64,000 bases of DNA from Escarpia spicata (taxonomy: Eukaryota > Annelida > Polychaeta > Sabellida > Siboglinidae), in the NCBI GenBank assembly GCA_963995525.1, contig OZ023218.1, positions 47,617,741 through 47,681,740 of the forward strand. Direction: 5' to 3'. How positions within the stretch are numbered: position 1 is the first letter of the stretch; every line of letters begins with the position of its first letter. Both the position numbers and the translations under genes were made by a program. This document shows, one piece after another, positions 44,443 through 56,500 of the stretch. The notes under the pieces are model-generated. The model was not told the origin of the DNA and did not search any database. It saw only the letters and a program-made list of their open reading frames with translations.

Positions 44443-46725
44443 TTGGGCCGAAGGTCCAACGGACTAATGCCATCACTCTCTGTCCACCGTGCGCCCTTAG
44501 CTGCCACATCTCAGAAAATGTTCAGCAACTTTTTCTCTAATTTTGCATAGACGTATCTTCGGGTAGTGCCACTATGCACGAAAAATCTGTATTTGATTTA
44601 ATCTTTCTAAAGGCCTTGTAGGGCCCCTGAAACAGGTAAATTTTCACATTTTGCCTATTTTTTCAAAAACGTTTTGGCAACTTTTTCTCAAATTTTCTAT
44701 AGACATATCTTAGAGTACTGCCACTTTACTCAAGAAATCTGTATTTGATTTAATTATTCTAAGGGCACCTCAGGGCCCCCCAAAATGCTAAATTGTCCTA
44801 CTATTTCACTACTGCACTGCAGAAGCTGGCCTGCTGCCTGGCCACTGATCTCTATTTATAACTGGATAGCTGGACACTCTATCTCTGATCAGGCCAAATA
44901 AAGTAATACCTGCATTTCCGGTAACCCAACCGTCCCTAGTATTTCCGTTCGACCCTATGCATTTTTCTTCAAGAACAAAAGAAAAATATTTTTATGATGC
45001 CAGCCCTCGACCCTTGCTTCTGACCAAAAACTTTTCTTTTAACATTATATTATATTTCGACCAAAAACTATTACAACGATCATTCAACATGATAAAAAAT
45101 ACAGATAATCATTGCAAAAGTTCTGAAAAGTAATAAGAATTGACCTTTTGGAACGGAAATTCCACGATCGTCCCTAGTTTTGAATGGATTTCCTTGTAAA
45201 TCGTTGTGAAGTGTAATGGGGCCCCTGCTACGTACCTCGTGTCAACCGACGTAAACAGGGATGCGGGCGGAAGGCACTAACGTAAACCATTTTGTGATCG
45301 TTGTTTGGTTGTCCGCTAAGTGCATTGAAGACATGTTATTAATAAAATATAACACACAAGTGTACAGATTCCGGTTTCGAACAAAAAACTTGAAGGAATA
45401 ACAACAACTTAGGTTATGCTGGCTCAATGTGATAATTATAGTTTTTTGTACTTCTAACAAATTCCGTTGGGTGGCGTCATATAATATTATGGTAAAATGC
45501 TAGCTAAAATGGTTGAACAAAATATTTTTTTTGCAATAAAATGTTTTTAAAATAAAATGTTTTTCCTACCATCTATTTTAAAAATCAATGTTACCAGAAA
45601 CACAGCTATATTTTATTGTGGCCTGACTGGGCTGGCCGAAAACATAACTATGCCTTAAAACTAAAATCTTACAAGGGGAATTCACTGACATGGTAATGAC
45701 CAGTGACAAATTCCGTAAGCAAAAACCAAAATGGCAGATAACAAAGAAAATACTCAGCTGTAAGAACTCGGCCGAACATCGTCAGCAAATTGCGCTCACG
45801 AAGTACAGCTGACGCTCTTTGAAGACGACTCGCAGATCTAAATGGCCGCAAATAAGAAGGCAGCAAACAGCGTAGAAAATTCAAACCAATAGCGCTCTAA
45901 CGACCAACATTTTTGATGTGACCATTCCTGCTTTCACAAAACGAAGTGACCAAGAGCTCGTTGAAATCTGCCACCGAGCGCCATTACCGCGCAGTGATTG
46001 GTTCCTTGTGCCAAAAGAGCACCAAAGACAAAGAAGGGTAATTAGCATCAGGCATTAGGAGACATTAGGCCAATCATCACTTGTCCTGTGTTGTTGCCAG
46101 CACAAAAATACATATGCAGCACGGTGCCGTGGCCGCATATTCTCATTTATAAGTGTGACAGACGCGACACAAACAAACGATCTATTTCATCATTCTATAT
46201 AATACACACCAGGCAAAATGTTATCTTCTGCTTATCATCGTGGTACACTTTCAACCCTGTACTATAACATTATATGAGAAAAACATTATTTTGAGAAAGA
46301 AAATGTTCATTCCCAATTTTTACTCAAGTGTTCCATTTTTTTGTGACTGCTCTTATACTAATAATTATGTGTGTTGCCATAAAAGAGTGTACTAAAAATG
46401 TGTACTGAACACAAATGTAGACTGTCTCCAAAATAGCCGTGTCTATTCTAAATAGGGTTGTGACGAGTAGCAAATATACTATTTGATTAATCGGCAAGGG
46501 ATATTCTACTCGTATTCGAGTAATCATGTGACATGATACATCAATATATGTACGTGTATTAGTGGTCTCACCCTCCCGTCAAACAGACCCCCATAATCAA
46601 ATGCCGACAAATGTACTTCCATCATAACCCTTAAAGATTTGTAACTGTGATTCACCAAAAACCATTTGATTAATAATTACAAACTCACAATATAGTCCAA
46701 AGGACTTCAGGGCCTCTTGGCCCAA
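44443..46725. mobile_element. 2.3-kb inverted-repeat insertion inside the LINE
   Basis: The ends are inverted: TTGGGCCGAAGGTCCAACGG at 44443 and, read on the minus strand, TTGGGCCAAGAGGCCCTGAA at 46725; both go on to GGACTA. The LINE reading stops at one end (SDIY) and resumes at the other (KKGNKKLAC), so this DNA was inserted. Inside are a two-copy direct repeat of about 175 bp (44500-44815), an inverted LINE 3'-end fragment near 46097-46150, and AT-rich DNA. No transposase was recognised. Target duplication is unclear. Confidence 0.65.
46097..46150 (-). mobile_element. LINE 3'-end fragment with GC near-palindrome
   Basis: Inverse copy of 18497-18550. It shares ATGCGGCCACGGCACCGTGC followed by TGCATATGTA and TATTTTTGTG. 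The flanking LINE sequence is not preserved. Confidence 0.75.
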
Positions 46726-47766
46726 TTTTCATATATATATCTGATATTTTGGCATCCTTCCAATCATCATGAATATAAGAAGTTTTTATAGATGTTTCAA
46801 ATACCATTCATAAGGGGAGACAGATGATCTCTGATAACTCCATTAATAACCTAGCTCCTATTTCATCAGGGCCGGGTGATTTGCTTGTGTAAAGTTGTTT
46901 TAACATCAGTAATATTGTGTTTTCGGTTATGTTTAGCTTGTCCATCACTATTTTATTGTTTACTTTGGGTGTGGTTGGGATAACCCCTGGCTGTTCTGTA
47001 GTGAATACACTGGAGAAGTGATCAGCAAGAATGTTTGCTTTTTTTCCATCATCAGTTGTTGTTTGAGATTTTTGGTTTGTGTGATCTATATTAAATTCCC
47101 CAATTCCTTGTTTAATTATAGTCTTGGATTTATAATATTTCCAGAAAACTTTAGGGGTTTTTTGTTTGGTGTGCTAAGTTTTGTTCAAACTCCTTTCGGA
47201 GCTTTCTGGTTAGAGCTCTGATTTTATTTCTGCCTTTGCAATACTCTAGATATTTTACCCATCCCTTGTCTCCATGTATCTTGTCCACAGTCTATTTTTA
47301 CGTCTGTTTTTATAACTTTCTGGTATTCGCATTCAGGAGAAATTTCCCTTTCTATTACTTGAAACTTCTTTTTGAGGTACATATTTATTTTCTAATGAAA
47401 TTAGTACATTTTTAAGGATTTCCCACTGCTCATTAACGTTATCTTTACAATCTTGAAATTTGTCTTCCCAGTTAATAAGCGAAAACTCTTTTCTAATTTC
47501 TTCATAATTTGCCACATTGTACATCTTCTTTTTAGTGTAATTACATGTAATGACATTACACAAAAGATATTCTATTTCTCTTACATTAACTTCATCGTTT
47601 GATAGGCTTAAATCTAAAAGGTTAGTACTATTTGTACCTCGTGCTCTAGTTGGGTTTGGGACAGGTTGGAGCATGAAGGTGTCTCTAAGGCATTCCACAA
47701 ATTTAAAGTTTAAGTTGTTAGGTTATTGGATTTTGTCGTCCAGTGATTCCAGTTAATGTCGAGGAG

Positions 47767-48332
47767 ATTTAAATCACCTGTAATTGTAATATGTGTGTAT
47801 TTAGCTTGTGATATTGATCTAATCATATTTAACAGTACTGCGTTTTTTTCTTCAGATCCCCATCGCTTCGGTATATGCACCCAAACAGAAGTTTGGTTTT
47901 ATTTTTAAGTTTGCTGTCTATAAAAAGGCATTCTTGGAAAGTTGTGTCTGTGTTTATTTCTTCTGCATGTAGGGAATTTATAAATTATATTATAATACTC
48001 CTTCCTTCATTATTTTCTGTTTTTTTTTAATAAGGTATACAATTCTGATATTTAAATCACCTGTAATTGTAATATGTGTGTATTTAGCTTGTGATATTGA
48101 TCTAATCATATTTAACAGTACTGCGTTTTTTTCTTCAGATCCCCATCGCTTCGGTATATGCACCCAAACAGAAGTTTGGTTTTATTTTTAAGTTTGCTGT
48201 CTATAAAAAGGCATTCTTGGAAAGTTGTGTCTGTGTTTATTTCTTCTGCATGTAGGGAATTTATAAATTATATTATAATACTCCTTCCTTCATTATTTTC
48301 TGTTTTTTTTTAATAAGGTATACAATTCTGAT
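47767..48332. repeat. Perfect-looking 283-bp tandem duplication
   Basis: 47767-48049 and 48050-48332 appear identical base for base. The duplicated block is ORF2 endonuclease sequence of the minus-strand LINE, so it arose after the LINE inserted and recently, or is an assembly artefact. Confidence 0.9.
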
Positions 48333-48914
48333 ATTGTTATATTGCATTTTGGGGTTTAACCTCATTAACAGTTATTATGTGAGGTTTAAGTTCTGTAATG
48401 CTGCCTACGTCTCTAAGATTATCTTTATTTACATTTGTTTTACCATGTGTTCTTAGACTAGGTGGTTGTGTAGCCTTTACTGTTTCCTTGTCTTTCTTAT
48501 TCTTTCCCCTGGTGGACCCCCCCCCCAACTCTGACAGTCACTCTCTTCAGGTATTCTCTCGACCTGTCTGATGCTTCCTGTCTCTCTGCTTCTCAATAGA
48601 GTGTTTTGATTTCTCTCTTTCTTGTTTGGTTTTGTCATTATCTATTTTAATGTTTTTGAACTTGTCATTGTCTCTGAGATGGTGGAAGTTTCTAAGAAGG
48701 GTGCGTTTTTTTTCGATATGAGTAAGTTTGACTAGAACTGGTCTGGGACTGTTTGCGGTATATTTTGCTTCCCCGAGCCTATGGTTTTCTGTGGTGTCGT
48801 TGTTTGTGAGGTCGTTGTTTGTGAGGTCGTTGTTTACTTCTGTGCAGATTTCTGCAATTTTTTCTTCATAATGTTGTTGTATTGTAGTTTTTAGTTGTGA
48901 TGTTGCTTCGGCTA

Positions 48915-49733
48915 GGTGGAAGATGATTAAATTAAACTAGTGACATCCCGTTTAGATTATGGGAATGCATTTCTTTATGGTCTCCCACACACGGTGATGC
49001 AACGTCTACAAAGGGTGCAGAACTGTGCCGCTCGCCTAATTACTCGCATGAGGAAATACGAACACATCACGCCCGTGTTGCAGCGTTTACACTGGCTACC
49101 CGTTCATTTGAGACCGACCTACAAAGTGCTGGTGTTTACGTATTGTGCCTTGAATGGTCTTGCGCCGGACTACATAAGTGAGTTAATTGGCTACCGTCCC
49201 ATCAACAGAACTCTACGATCTACCTCACAGCCTCGCCTTTTGTTCGTACCGGCCTCACAAACTGTTACTCATGGTGATCACCGTTTCGCGGTTTGCTCGG
49301 CGGTTCTATGGAACAATTTGCCTCCTACGCTCAGGACAGCAACATCATTACAAGTGTTTAAAATACTTTTGAAGACTCATCTATTTAAACAAGCGTTTTT
49401 ATAATTCACCGACTAGGACATTTTATGTGCTTTCTATTGATAAATGTATTTTTTTTTTTATTAGTTTCTTAACATATTTATGATTATTCTTCTTGTATAA
49501 ATGAATGTATTTCTAGTAGTTTTTATAAATGTCTTAATTTATGTAAACGTTTTTTTAATGATCTCTCTTTTTTAGTAACTATATTTAAGTTAATGTTATA
49601 TTTTTTACATATTTATTTCTTAATTAGCATTTCTTTTTATGTAATATACTATTATATACGTGTGCATGTATGTAAAGCGCCCGAGGGCAATTTTAATTGA
49701 TTGGGCGCTATATAAGTACTTTTATTTATTTAT
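48915..49733 (+). mobile_element. Nested LINE 3' fragment
   Basis: Plus-strand reading TSRLDYGNAFLYGLP, then QNCAARLITRMRKYEHITPV, LHWLPVHLRPTYKVL, LNGLAPDY and VLWNNLPPTLRTATSL. Its 3' tail contains the GGGCGCTATATAAGTACTT-type hairpin end and a TTTA/ATTT repeat, as in L2/CR1-like elements. It splits ORF1 of the minus-strand LINE. Confidence 0.9.
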
Positions 49734-50240
49734 TCAGCCATGTTTTGCTCTTTACCTTGTGTTTGAACCACTTCCTTCACTTCTTTCACTTCATTTGGGC
49801 TGATAATGACTTTGCCTGAGCTGAAGATGGTTTTCTCTAATTTTGTTTCTGAGATCAGTTCATTCACTCTTTTTTCATCTACTTTGGTTCTGATTTCATT
49901 TTCTAATGCTCTGATTCGGTCTTCTACCTTCTTTACAATTTGTTTGCATCTTTCCTCACAGCTTTTATCATCCTTCAGATTGTTCATAACTTCTAAGTCG
50001 CAGGGTGGACAGAACCAATGAAACTGCTGCTTGTCTGACATTAGTTTGTGTTCTTTGTCTGTAATTTCCACACAATCTGTGCAGAAATGTGTCTCACAGT
50101 AATCACATTCAATAAGTTTGTGGTTAGGGCCTTTAATTCCTTTGTACATCCTGGACATGTCCAGATTTCATCTCTGTGGTTGTCCACTGAAACTCTGTTT
50201 TGCTTTTTGATCTAGGTTTTTGTTACTAGTTGCCATAATG

Positions 50241-51070
50241 TACCTAATTTAATTTTATATATTACGGTGTACAAGGGATGAAGGCAGAGCTGGGAGAAAG
50301 GGGTTTATTGACTGTAGCTGTAGGGTAAAACCCTGGGCGACTGTGTTTATTTGAGTTGCTTTGATGAGAGAGCCAAGTTAGTATACAGTGAAGAATTTAT
50401 GGAGGATGTTTGAAGAATGTAATGTTTATGTCCAACTAATTTATACTGCCTATATATATAATTTGTTTTTATGTCTAACTAATTTGGAATGTTTGTTTAA
50501 ATAATTTATATATCTACGTTTTGTATGTTGAGCATTGCTTGGGGTCCTTCTTTCCTTTGTTTATGTTTTAAAAATAGTGAGAAAATTTTTAATCTGAGTA
50601 AGTTTTATTGGCAATCCTAGAGGGTAGAAGTTTTATATTTTCTGGCTTTATAGTCTTTATAGACATTATCTTGTTGAATTTATATTGTGAGTTAAAGAAT
50701 TAGTTAAAAAGCTTTGGATTGTTAGTACTGGATAATGATTTAGAGCAGCTGTTGCTACATAGGCTTATTGAACCGGAACCGGAAGTCATCATCAATTAAT
50801 AATTACAAGAAATATTTGTTTATGTTTATATACTTTTCAATTTAGTTTGGGTATTATTAATGGGCATATTTATGTTTACATTGCATGTTAATATTAAGGA
50901 CAATAGAATAAGTCTTGTTTTTGTTATTTTATGAGAACAATGATGACAATTTTTTTTATTTGAACCATGTGTGGTGCTGCAATGAATATGTTCATCAATG
51001 CAATTTATTATCAACATAGTTTTGATGGTCATATTTATTCTTGGCAATCGTTCTGGTGTTTCTCTGCAAG
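50241..51070. other. PLD intron 9 right end
   Basis: AT-rich; the first part may be the 5' leader of the minus-strand LINE. No exon recognised until exon 10. Confidence 0.4.
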
Positions 51071-51152
51071 GTTGAGTCCAGAGGTTTACATGAAGAGACC
51101 ACACACCGACGGTAACTACTGGAGACTCGACAAGATCCTAGAGCGCAAGGCA
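51071..51152 (+). CDS. PLD1: PLD exon 10
   Basis: Encodes (W)LSPEVYMKRPHTDGNYWR then LDKILERKA. Matches human WLSPEIFLKRP ... RWRLDCILKRKA. The first base completes the Trp codon from exon 9; ends in phase 0 at GTAAGT. Confidence 0.97.
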
Positions 51153-51624
51153 GTAAGTTTTGATGTATCATGAGATCCCTTCTTAATGGTCATTGCAAGT
51201 GCAGTTTTCTTGGATAAATAAAATACCATTTTGCAACATCAGTGACATATCATGTGGTCTATTTATGTCAGACATATATATAAAAATGGTGTATGTGTGT
51301 AGGAATTCCAATGTTTACAATCATAATTAATTGATCAGTTCATTAACTAATCATAAAGAATCATGTGCATTACTAACTACTATATGAAGTGGTGAACAAG
51401 TTTTCTTAAACTGGCCAGATTACCACACACATCCTCTCTGAAGCCTACTTTCTTAAATTTGATTTTATCCCTGATGCATCCATGCATTTTCAGCCCACAG
51501 ATTGCTAAAGCTAACCCAGTGATGTCTCAATTGGATGTTCAGTTTCCTTGGATTCCAACTAATGTCAGTTGACCATAAGTTCTCGTTAGATAATCAGCTA
51601 GTTATAGACATTGTTGGGGTAAGA

Positions 51625-52227
51625 TATGTCGGTGGGTGGAAATAAAGTCACAGGAAAAAATTCATGGAAATAAAGTCACAGTTTTGGCTAGGAAACTAAA
51701 TCGCAGGAAATAAAGTCACAACATTAAATAAAAAGAAAATTTGCAATTATTCACTGATAATAAAAAAAATAAAGATTGCTTGTTAAGATGAATATTCTGA
51801 AGAAACTCTGATATAGTCTTGCACATTTTCACTGACATTTGAGCACGACTGAAATGTATCGGTGACTTTTTATTAAACTTTGTATTGAATTTGTTGTTAA
51901 ATTTAAGTTCATTTTGATTATTAAAACATATATTCACCGGAATTTATATCAGATTTTCACTCCCATTGTAATTATAAAGAACTAAATTTTAAGTAAAGCA
52001 CGACTGATATTTATCAGTGAATGTTTTCAAACTTATGCACTGAGTTTGTTGTTATCTTTAAGTTAATTTTGATTATTAAAACAAATATTCACCCAAATAT
52101 ATTTAATATTTCCACTTATATTGTAAATACAAAGAAGTATAAATTTAAAGTTGTGACTTTATATGCCATGACTTTATTTCCTGTGATTTTTCTGTAACTT
52201 TTTTCCTCTGACTTATTTCCGACATTC
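51625..52227. mobile_element. Inverted-repeat element with internal direct repeat
   Basis: Left end ATGTCGGTGGGTGGAAATAA and right end, minus strand, ATGTCGGAAATAAGTCAGAG, with repeated AAATAAAGTCACAGG-type motifs inside each end. The interior has two diverged copies of about 175 bp, starting near 51840 and 51998 (GCACGACTGA...). No coding. The rest of intron 10 (51153-51624) shows nothing recognised. Confidence 0.55.
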
Positions 52228-52285
52228 GATATGTGTAGGCCAGAGTGGGATGCCTGGAGGATGATGATGGTGCTTTTGTGTACAG

Positions 52286-52396
52286 GAAGAAGGAGTGAAG
52301 GTCTTTGTTCTCCTCTTCAAGGAGATGGAGTTTGCAGTGGGACTCAACAGTTTCTACAGCAAACAGGCACTCACCAAGCTACATACAAACATCAAG
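52286..52396 (+). CDS. PLD1: PLD exon 11
   Basis: 37 codons: [37 protein letters not shown]. Matches human [38 protein letters not shown]. GT-AG on both sides, phase 0. Confidence 0.97.
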
Positions 52397-52436
52397 GTAT
52401 ACTTCACAACATCTCACTAAAACAAAATATTGTATT

Positions 52437-52790
52437 TTTCAGATATCCCCAAAAACCTCAGGTCGTCTGTTTCATGACAACTTTTTGTTCCTAAAACCAA
52501 GCTTAACATTGGCAAATGTGCCTTCTCTGTAGCTGCCCCAAAAATGTGGAATCAACTCCCTATCACTTTAAGATCATCTGAAACTATAGCTACCTTTCAT
52601 AAAAAACTTCAGACTTATTTATTTGAAATCGCATTCCCACCTTAACCTTTGGCGGTCCCTTGCTCTATTGGTGACTTTTGCTCGTCCCTGTTCATGATAT
52701 TGTTTATTGACTCTTGTACATCGTGCCTCTGAGCTCAGATTCCTGGGGATAGAGACGCTATAGAAGTCTGTTGTTATTACTACATTGGAG
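52437..52790 (+). mobile_element. LINE 3' end fragment
   Basis: Reads LRSSVS, PSLTLANVPSLAAPKMWNQL, then PITLRSSETIATFHKKLQTY and LFEIAFPP. It is the C-terminus of a CR1/L2-like LINE related to 41655-41980. It ends in a GCTATAGAAGTCTGTTGTTA-type 3' tail. It starts about 40 bases after the exon 11 donor. Confidence 0.8.
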
Positions 52791-52948
52791 TAAAGGCAAT
52801 ACTTTCAAAAAATAGACAATTATGTAAAATTTCTTTTTTGATAATTAAAATGGGTATATAATTAAAAAAGAAAACATGAACATCTGCCAACACATACAAG
52901 CACTAGCTCGATTACATGCATATGGCCTAATGTGTCTGTCTATGCCAG

Positions 52949-53076
52949 GTTCTGCGACACCCAGATGGATTCAGTCTGTGGTCACATCACGAGAAGTGCA
53001 TCGTCATTGACCAGAGAGTCGCCTTTCTCGGTGGGGTGGACATCTGTTATGGACGTTGGGACACCCCCTCTCACAG
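52949..53076 (+). CDS. PLD1: PLD exon 12 (first HKD motif)
   Basis: Encodes [40 protein letters not shown] and [12 protein letters not shown] is the HxKxxxxD catalytic motif, with H476, K478 and D483 all intact, so the first half of the active site is functional in sequence. It matches human [20 protein letters not shown] region and VAFVGGIDLAYGRWD. Ends two bases into Arg, completed by exon 13. Confidence 0.98.
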
Positions 53077-53505
53077 GTTGGTTATCCCGTCTGGGGGAGT
53101 AGTACAAATGATCGGATGTGGCCATAGCCACGTCTGGATCTGCCATCTGTTCTGGATCTGCCATCTGTTCTGGATCGCCACAGATGGCTGTGATTCAGTT
53201 ACATGCGCAGTCAGGAATATCAGTGGGATACCATGAAATGATGTCTATTTGGAGATTTTTGGTAAATAAATTGGTGCTGCCCTCTTTTTTGAAAGGTAAC
53301 TTGTACGCGATGACTTCTTGATGTCAACCAAAGTCATCTTAATGACACTCACCATACAGTCAAGTCATACAGCACCTCAACATTCGAGGCTGTATTTGGC
53401 GGAGATAGATTGTAGAAATTGGTGGTGCAGAAAAGTTGATAAACAAGTGGAATTACTGATTGATAAGTATTATTCTTGCCTTAACATACTTTACAAAGTT
53501 GCAGT
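53077..53505. other. Start of PLD intron 12
   Basis: Contains a small direct repeat of GATCTGCCATCTGTTCTG (53138-53173, two full copies) and otherwise nothing recognised before the CR1 element. Confidence 0.5.
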
Positions 53506-56500
53506 AAACATATATTGAGTAGCAGTTGTGCTTAAAGTTAGTTAGTTCAAGTATTTTAGAACACCTTAGTATAGTGAGTGATAATAGGGTAACTTTGATA
53601 AGTTGCAAACAAGATTGAACAAAACTGATTATGTGGTAGAATGTATAGGAGATAAAGTAACAACCATCAGACTACTTACATAAGATAATATCTGTGTAAG
53701 CCAGTACTTGCTAGATATTTTGATTAGGTAGCATTGTTGTTAAAATTAAGCAAGTGCGATAGTCGGACGGCGTAACCTAAATAATTAAAGCAGCGTAACG
53801 TAATTCATTGTATTTAAATTAGGTCACTACCGTTAATGTTAGCGTTTATGACAGGATAATGTATGTATAATTGAAATCTGTAACAAAGTGTGCTGCAGTA
53901 CACAAGAAACAGTCTTTATAAAGACTAAGTTAGTTAAGTTATTAAATAAATTATGTTCGGGATATGACGCCTTGCAAGCGGCAAGTCAAGGCAAAGCGTC
54001 ACTTGGTGTGCGATCACTGCCACAGCTGGGTAGATTTTGCATTGTCCGGCTGTGGGAAGTCATGGGCAGAAACCATGGAGAAAGGATTCACCTTTCAGTG
54101 TATTGGGTGTTGGAAGGTGGAGTGTCTGCAGAAGGAGATAGTTAGGTTGACAGATACTGTGAAGGGAATGGAGATGGGAATTAGCAAGGAGGCAGGTCGA
54201 ATGGAGAGAGACGACAGGGAGAGAGGTGAGAATACTGCAAGATTGAAGCAGTGGCAAGAAAACTGAGGAAAGGAGATTGGAGGGGAAGAAATTGGAAAAT
54301 CGACAACAGAAAACGTGACAAACGTGAAGGTGACAGGGGAGAAAATTACCGTAGAGAAGGAGGGAGGGAAGATGGGAGGGGAGAGGAGAGAAGAAAATGA
54401 GATGGGAGGAAAGATGAAGGGACGAAAGGAAGTGAGAGCAAATGTGATAGAAGAGAAGTCGATAAAAAGGACACTGACAGGAAGAAAGGTGACAAGAGAA
54501 AAAGCGACAGGAAAGAATGGATCAGAAGAGAATGTGACAGGAGAGAAGATGACAGGGGGAAAAGACAACAACCAGACAGATGCAAACTGAAGAAGGAGCT
54601 ACTCTAAGGCAGTGGCTGAGGGGGCAATGAGGAAAGAGAAGGTGTTTATGGGCGACTACATTATGAGAAAGACGGACAAGACACTAAGCGCAGGGAAGGA
54701 CGTCGTTGTTTGTCTACAGGGGGCTAGGATTGAACATGTGACTGACAGGGTAGAGAAGGTATTGGGACATAGCAAGGGGAGTCTATACTGGTACATGTAG
54801 GAACAAATAATGCAGACAGGGAGGGAACAACTGGGATAGTACAGAAGTATAGACAGTTAGTGAGGAAACTAAAGAAGACAAGAGTTGAACAGGTTATTCT
54901 GTCAGGAATTTTTTCCAGTAATGGGAGGAAGGGGGGCAATGTTAAGAAACTGCAAGAGGATGGCGATCAACGCATTAGTTGAGCAGATGTGTGAAGAAGA
55001 GGGGGTGGGATTCACAGATTTATGGGGATACTTTGTTGGGAGAGAAGATATGTACATGAGAGATGGCCTCCATCTTAGTGGAAAGGGGGCAGCAGTTTTC
55101 TCAGAGAACCTGCTGCGATTTGTTGACAGTGGGACAGGTTGCATCTATTTAAACTAGATTCGCAGGGGGGACTCACAGAAAAGCCTGAAACTGGAGGCAT
55201 AGATAAAGACAGCACAAATAAATCAGCAAAGAACAGTCTGGAAAACTCTTCTGAAGCTGAATATAAATGTGTTTGTTTAAATGCAAGGAGTAAAGTAAAC
55301 AAAAGAAGTGAACTAAACATTATGATAGAAGATATTGACCCTCACATAATAGGTATAACCAAATCCTGGACCACCACCGATATATCAGATGCTGAATAGG
55401 GACTGACAGGATATGTAATGTTTAGGAAAGATAGAATAGGAAGAAAGGGACGTGGAGTTATTTTATATATTAAAGAATCTATCCAGGCTTATGAAATAAA
55501 ATTAGAAAGAGAAGCAGAATGTGAAGAAGCTGTTTGGTGTAACATAGTTACAGGAAACTTAACGTTAACAGTTGGGTTAGTTTATCGAAGTCCAAACATA
55601 AGCATAGAAGAGAATGAAAAAATACAAAACGCTATAAGGGAAGTAAGCAAACGGGACTGTATCATTATGGGGGATTTTAACCATGGGCATATACAATGGA
55701 AATCTCTACAGAGTATGGGGAGTGAGGACCACAAGTTTTCTGTTTTAGTTCAAGATACTTTCCTTTCTCAACATGTGCTAGAATCAACCAGGGTTGAGAA
55801 TGTGTTAGACATAGTTTTGTCCTCACATAATGAATTAGTTGACAATGTCAAGATAGTGATCACAACCAGATACATTTTACCATCAAAGTAAAATCAGAAA
55901 GGAATCGTAAAAAGCAGTATAGGAGAAATTTCCACAAAGGAATTATTTAGCAAAGATAGACTGGAATAACACACTGAAAACTAAGACAGCAACAGAATGC
56001 TGGAATATAATAAAGAGTGAAATTAAGTGCATAGTCGATAAATTTGTACCCTTCAAAAAACAAGGGAAACGGTCCAAAAAGAAACACTTATCGAAAGAAG
56101 CCATTACAAAAATTAAGTATAAACAAATGATGTGGAAGTCATATAGATGTACTGGAAATTATGAAGACTACAACAGTTATAAAGAAGCACTTAACCAAGC
56201 TACAGCTGAAATTATAAATTCAAAGAGAAGCCATGAACAACAATTAGCTAGTAATATAAAACATGACAGCAAGAGTTTTTATGCGTATGTTTGAAGCAAA
56301 CAGACAGTTCAAGATAAGGTCGGTCATCTAGAAGATAGTGCTGGAAATATAATATCAGAGGGATTCTTAATGGCAGAAGACCTGAATGAGTACTTTAGTT
56401 CAGTGTTTACCAGAGAAGATATTAGTTCACTGCCAGTACCAGAGGCTAAGTTCAAGGGGGCAGATTCAGACTATTTAGGACAATTAATTGTAACCCCGGA

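Larger units (their letters stand above)
43160..50240 (-). mobile_element. CR1-like LINE (ORF1 + ORF2), interrupted three times
   Basis: Read on the minus strand from 50240. ORF1 has a PHD-like zinc finger (IECDYCETHFCTDCVEI ... HWFCPPC), then coiled coil, and beyond an insertion a KLTHIEKKRTLLRNFHHLRD block. ORF2 follows with an endonuclease tail (47330-48330) and reverse transcriptase SKSPGPDEIGARLL (46860) to DWKDAKISDIY (46740). After a 2.3-kb insertion it resumes as KKGNKKLACNYHPISLTS (44440), then SGIPQGSVLGPLLF, LADN for the ADD motif, and a C-terminal part ending near 43160. The catalytic ADD is mutated and there are frameshifts. Removing insertions gives about 3.7 kb, close to a full-length CR1-like element. 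Confidence 0.85.

Noticed and set aside
45669..45884. Basic, GC-richer minus-strand frame near 45.7-46.0 kb as a gene or promoter
   Set aside because: It sits inside the 2.3-kb inverted-repeat insertion; no family features and no splice-supported partner.
54095..54571. 158-codon minus-strand frame, Ser/Phe/Pro-rich
   Set aside because: It is the complement of the purine-rich spacer of CR1 ORF1; composition alone explains the lack of stops.
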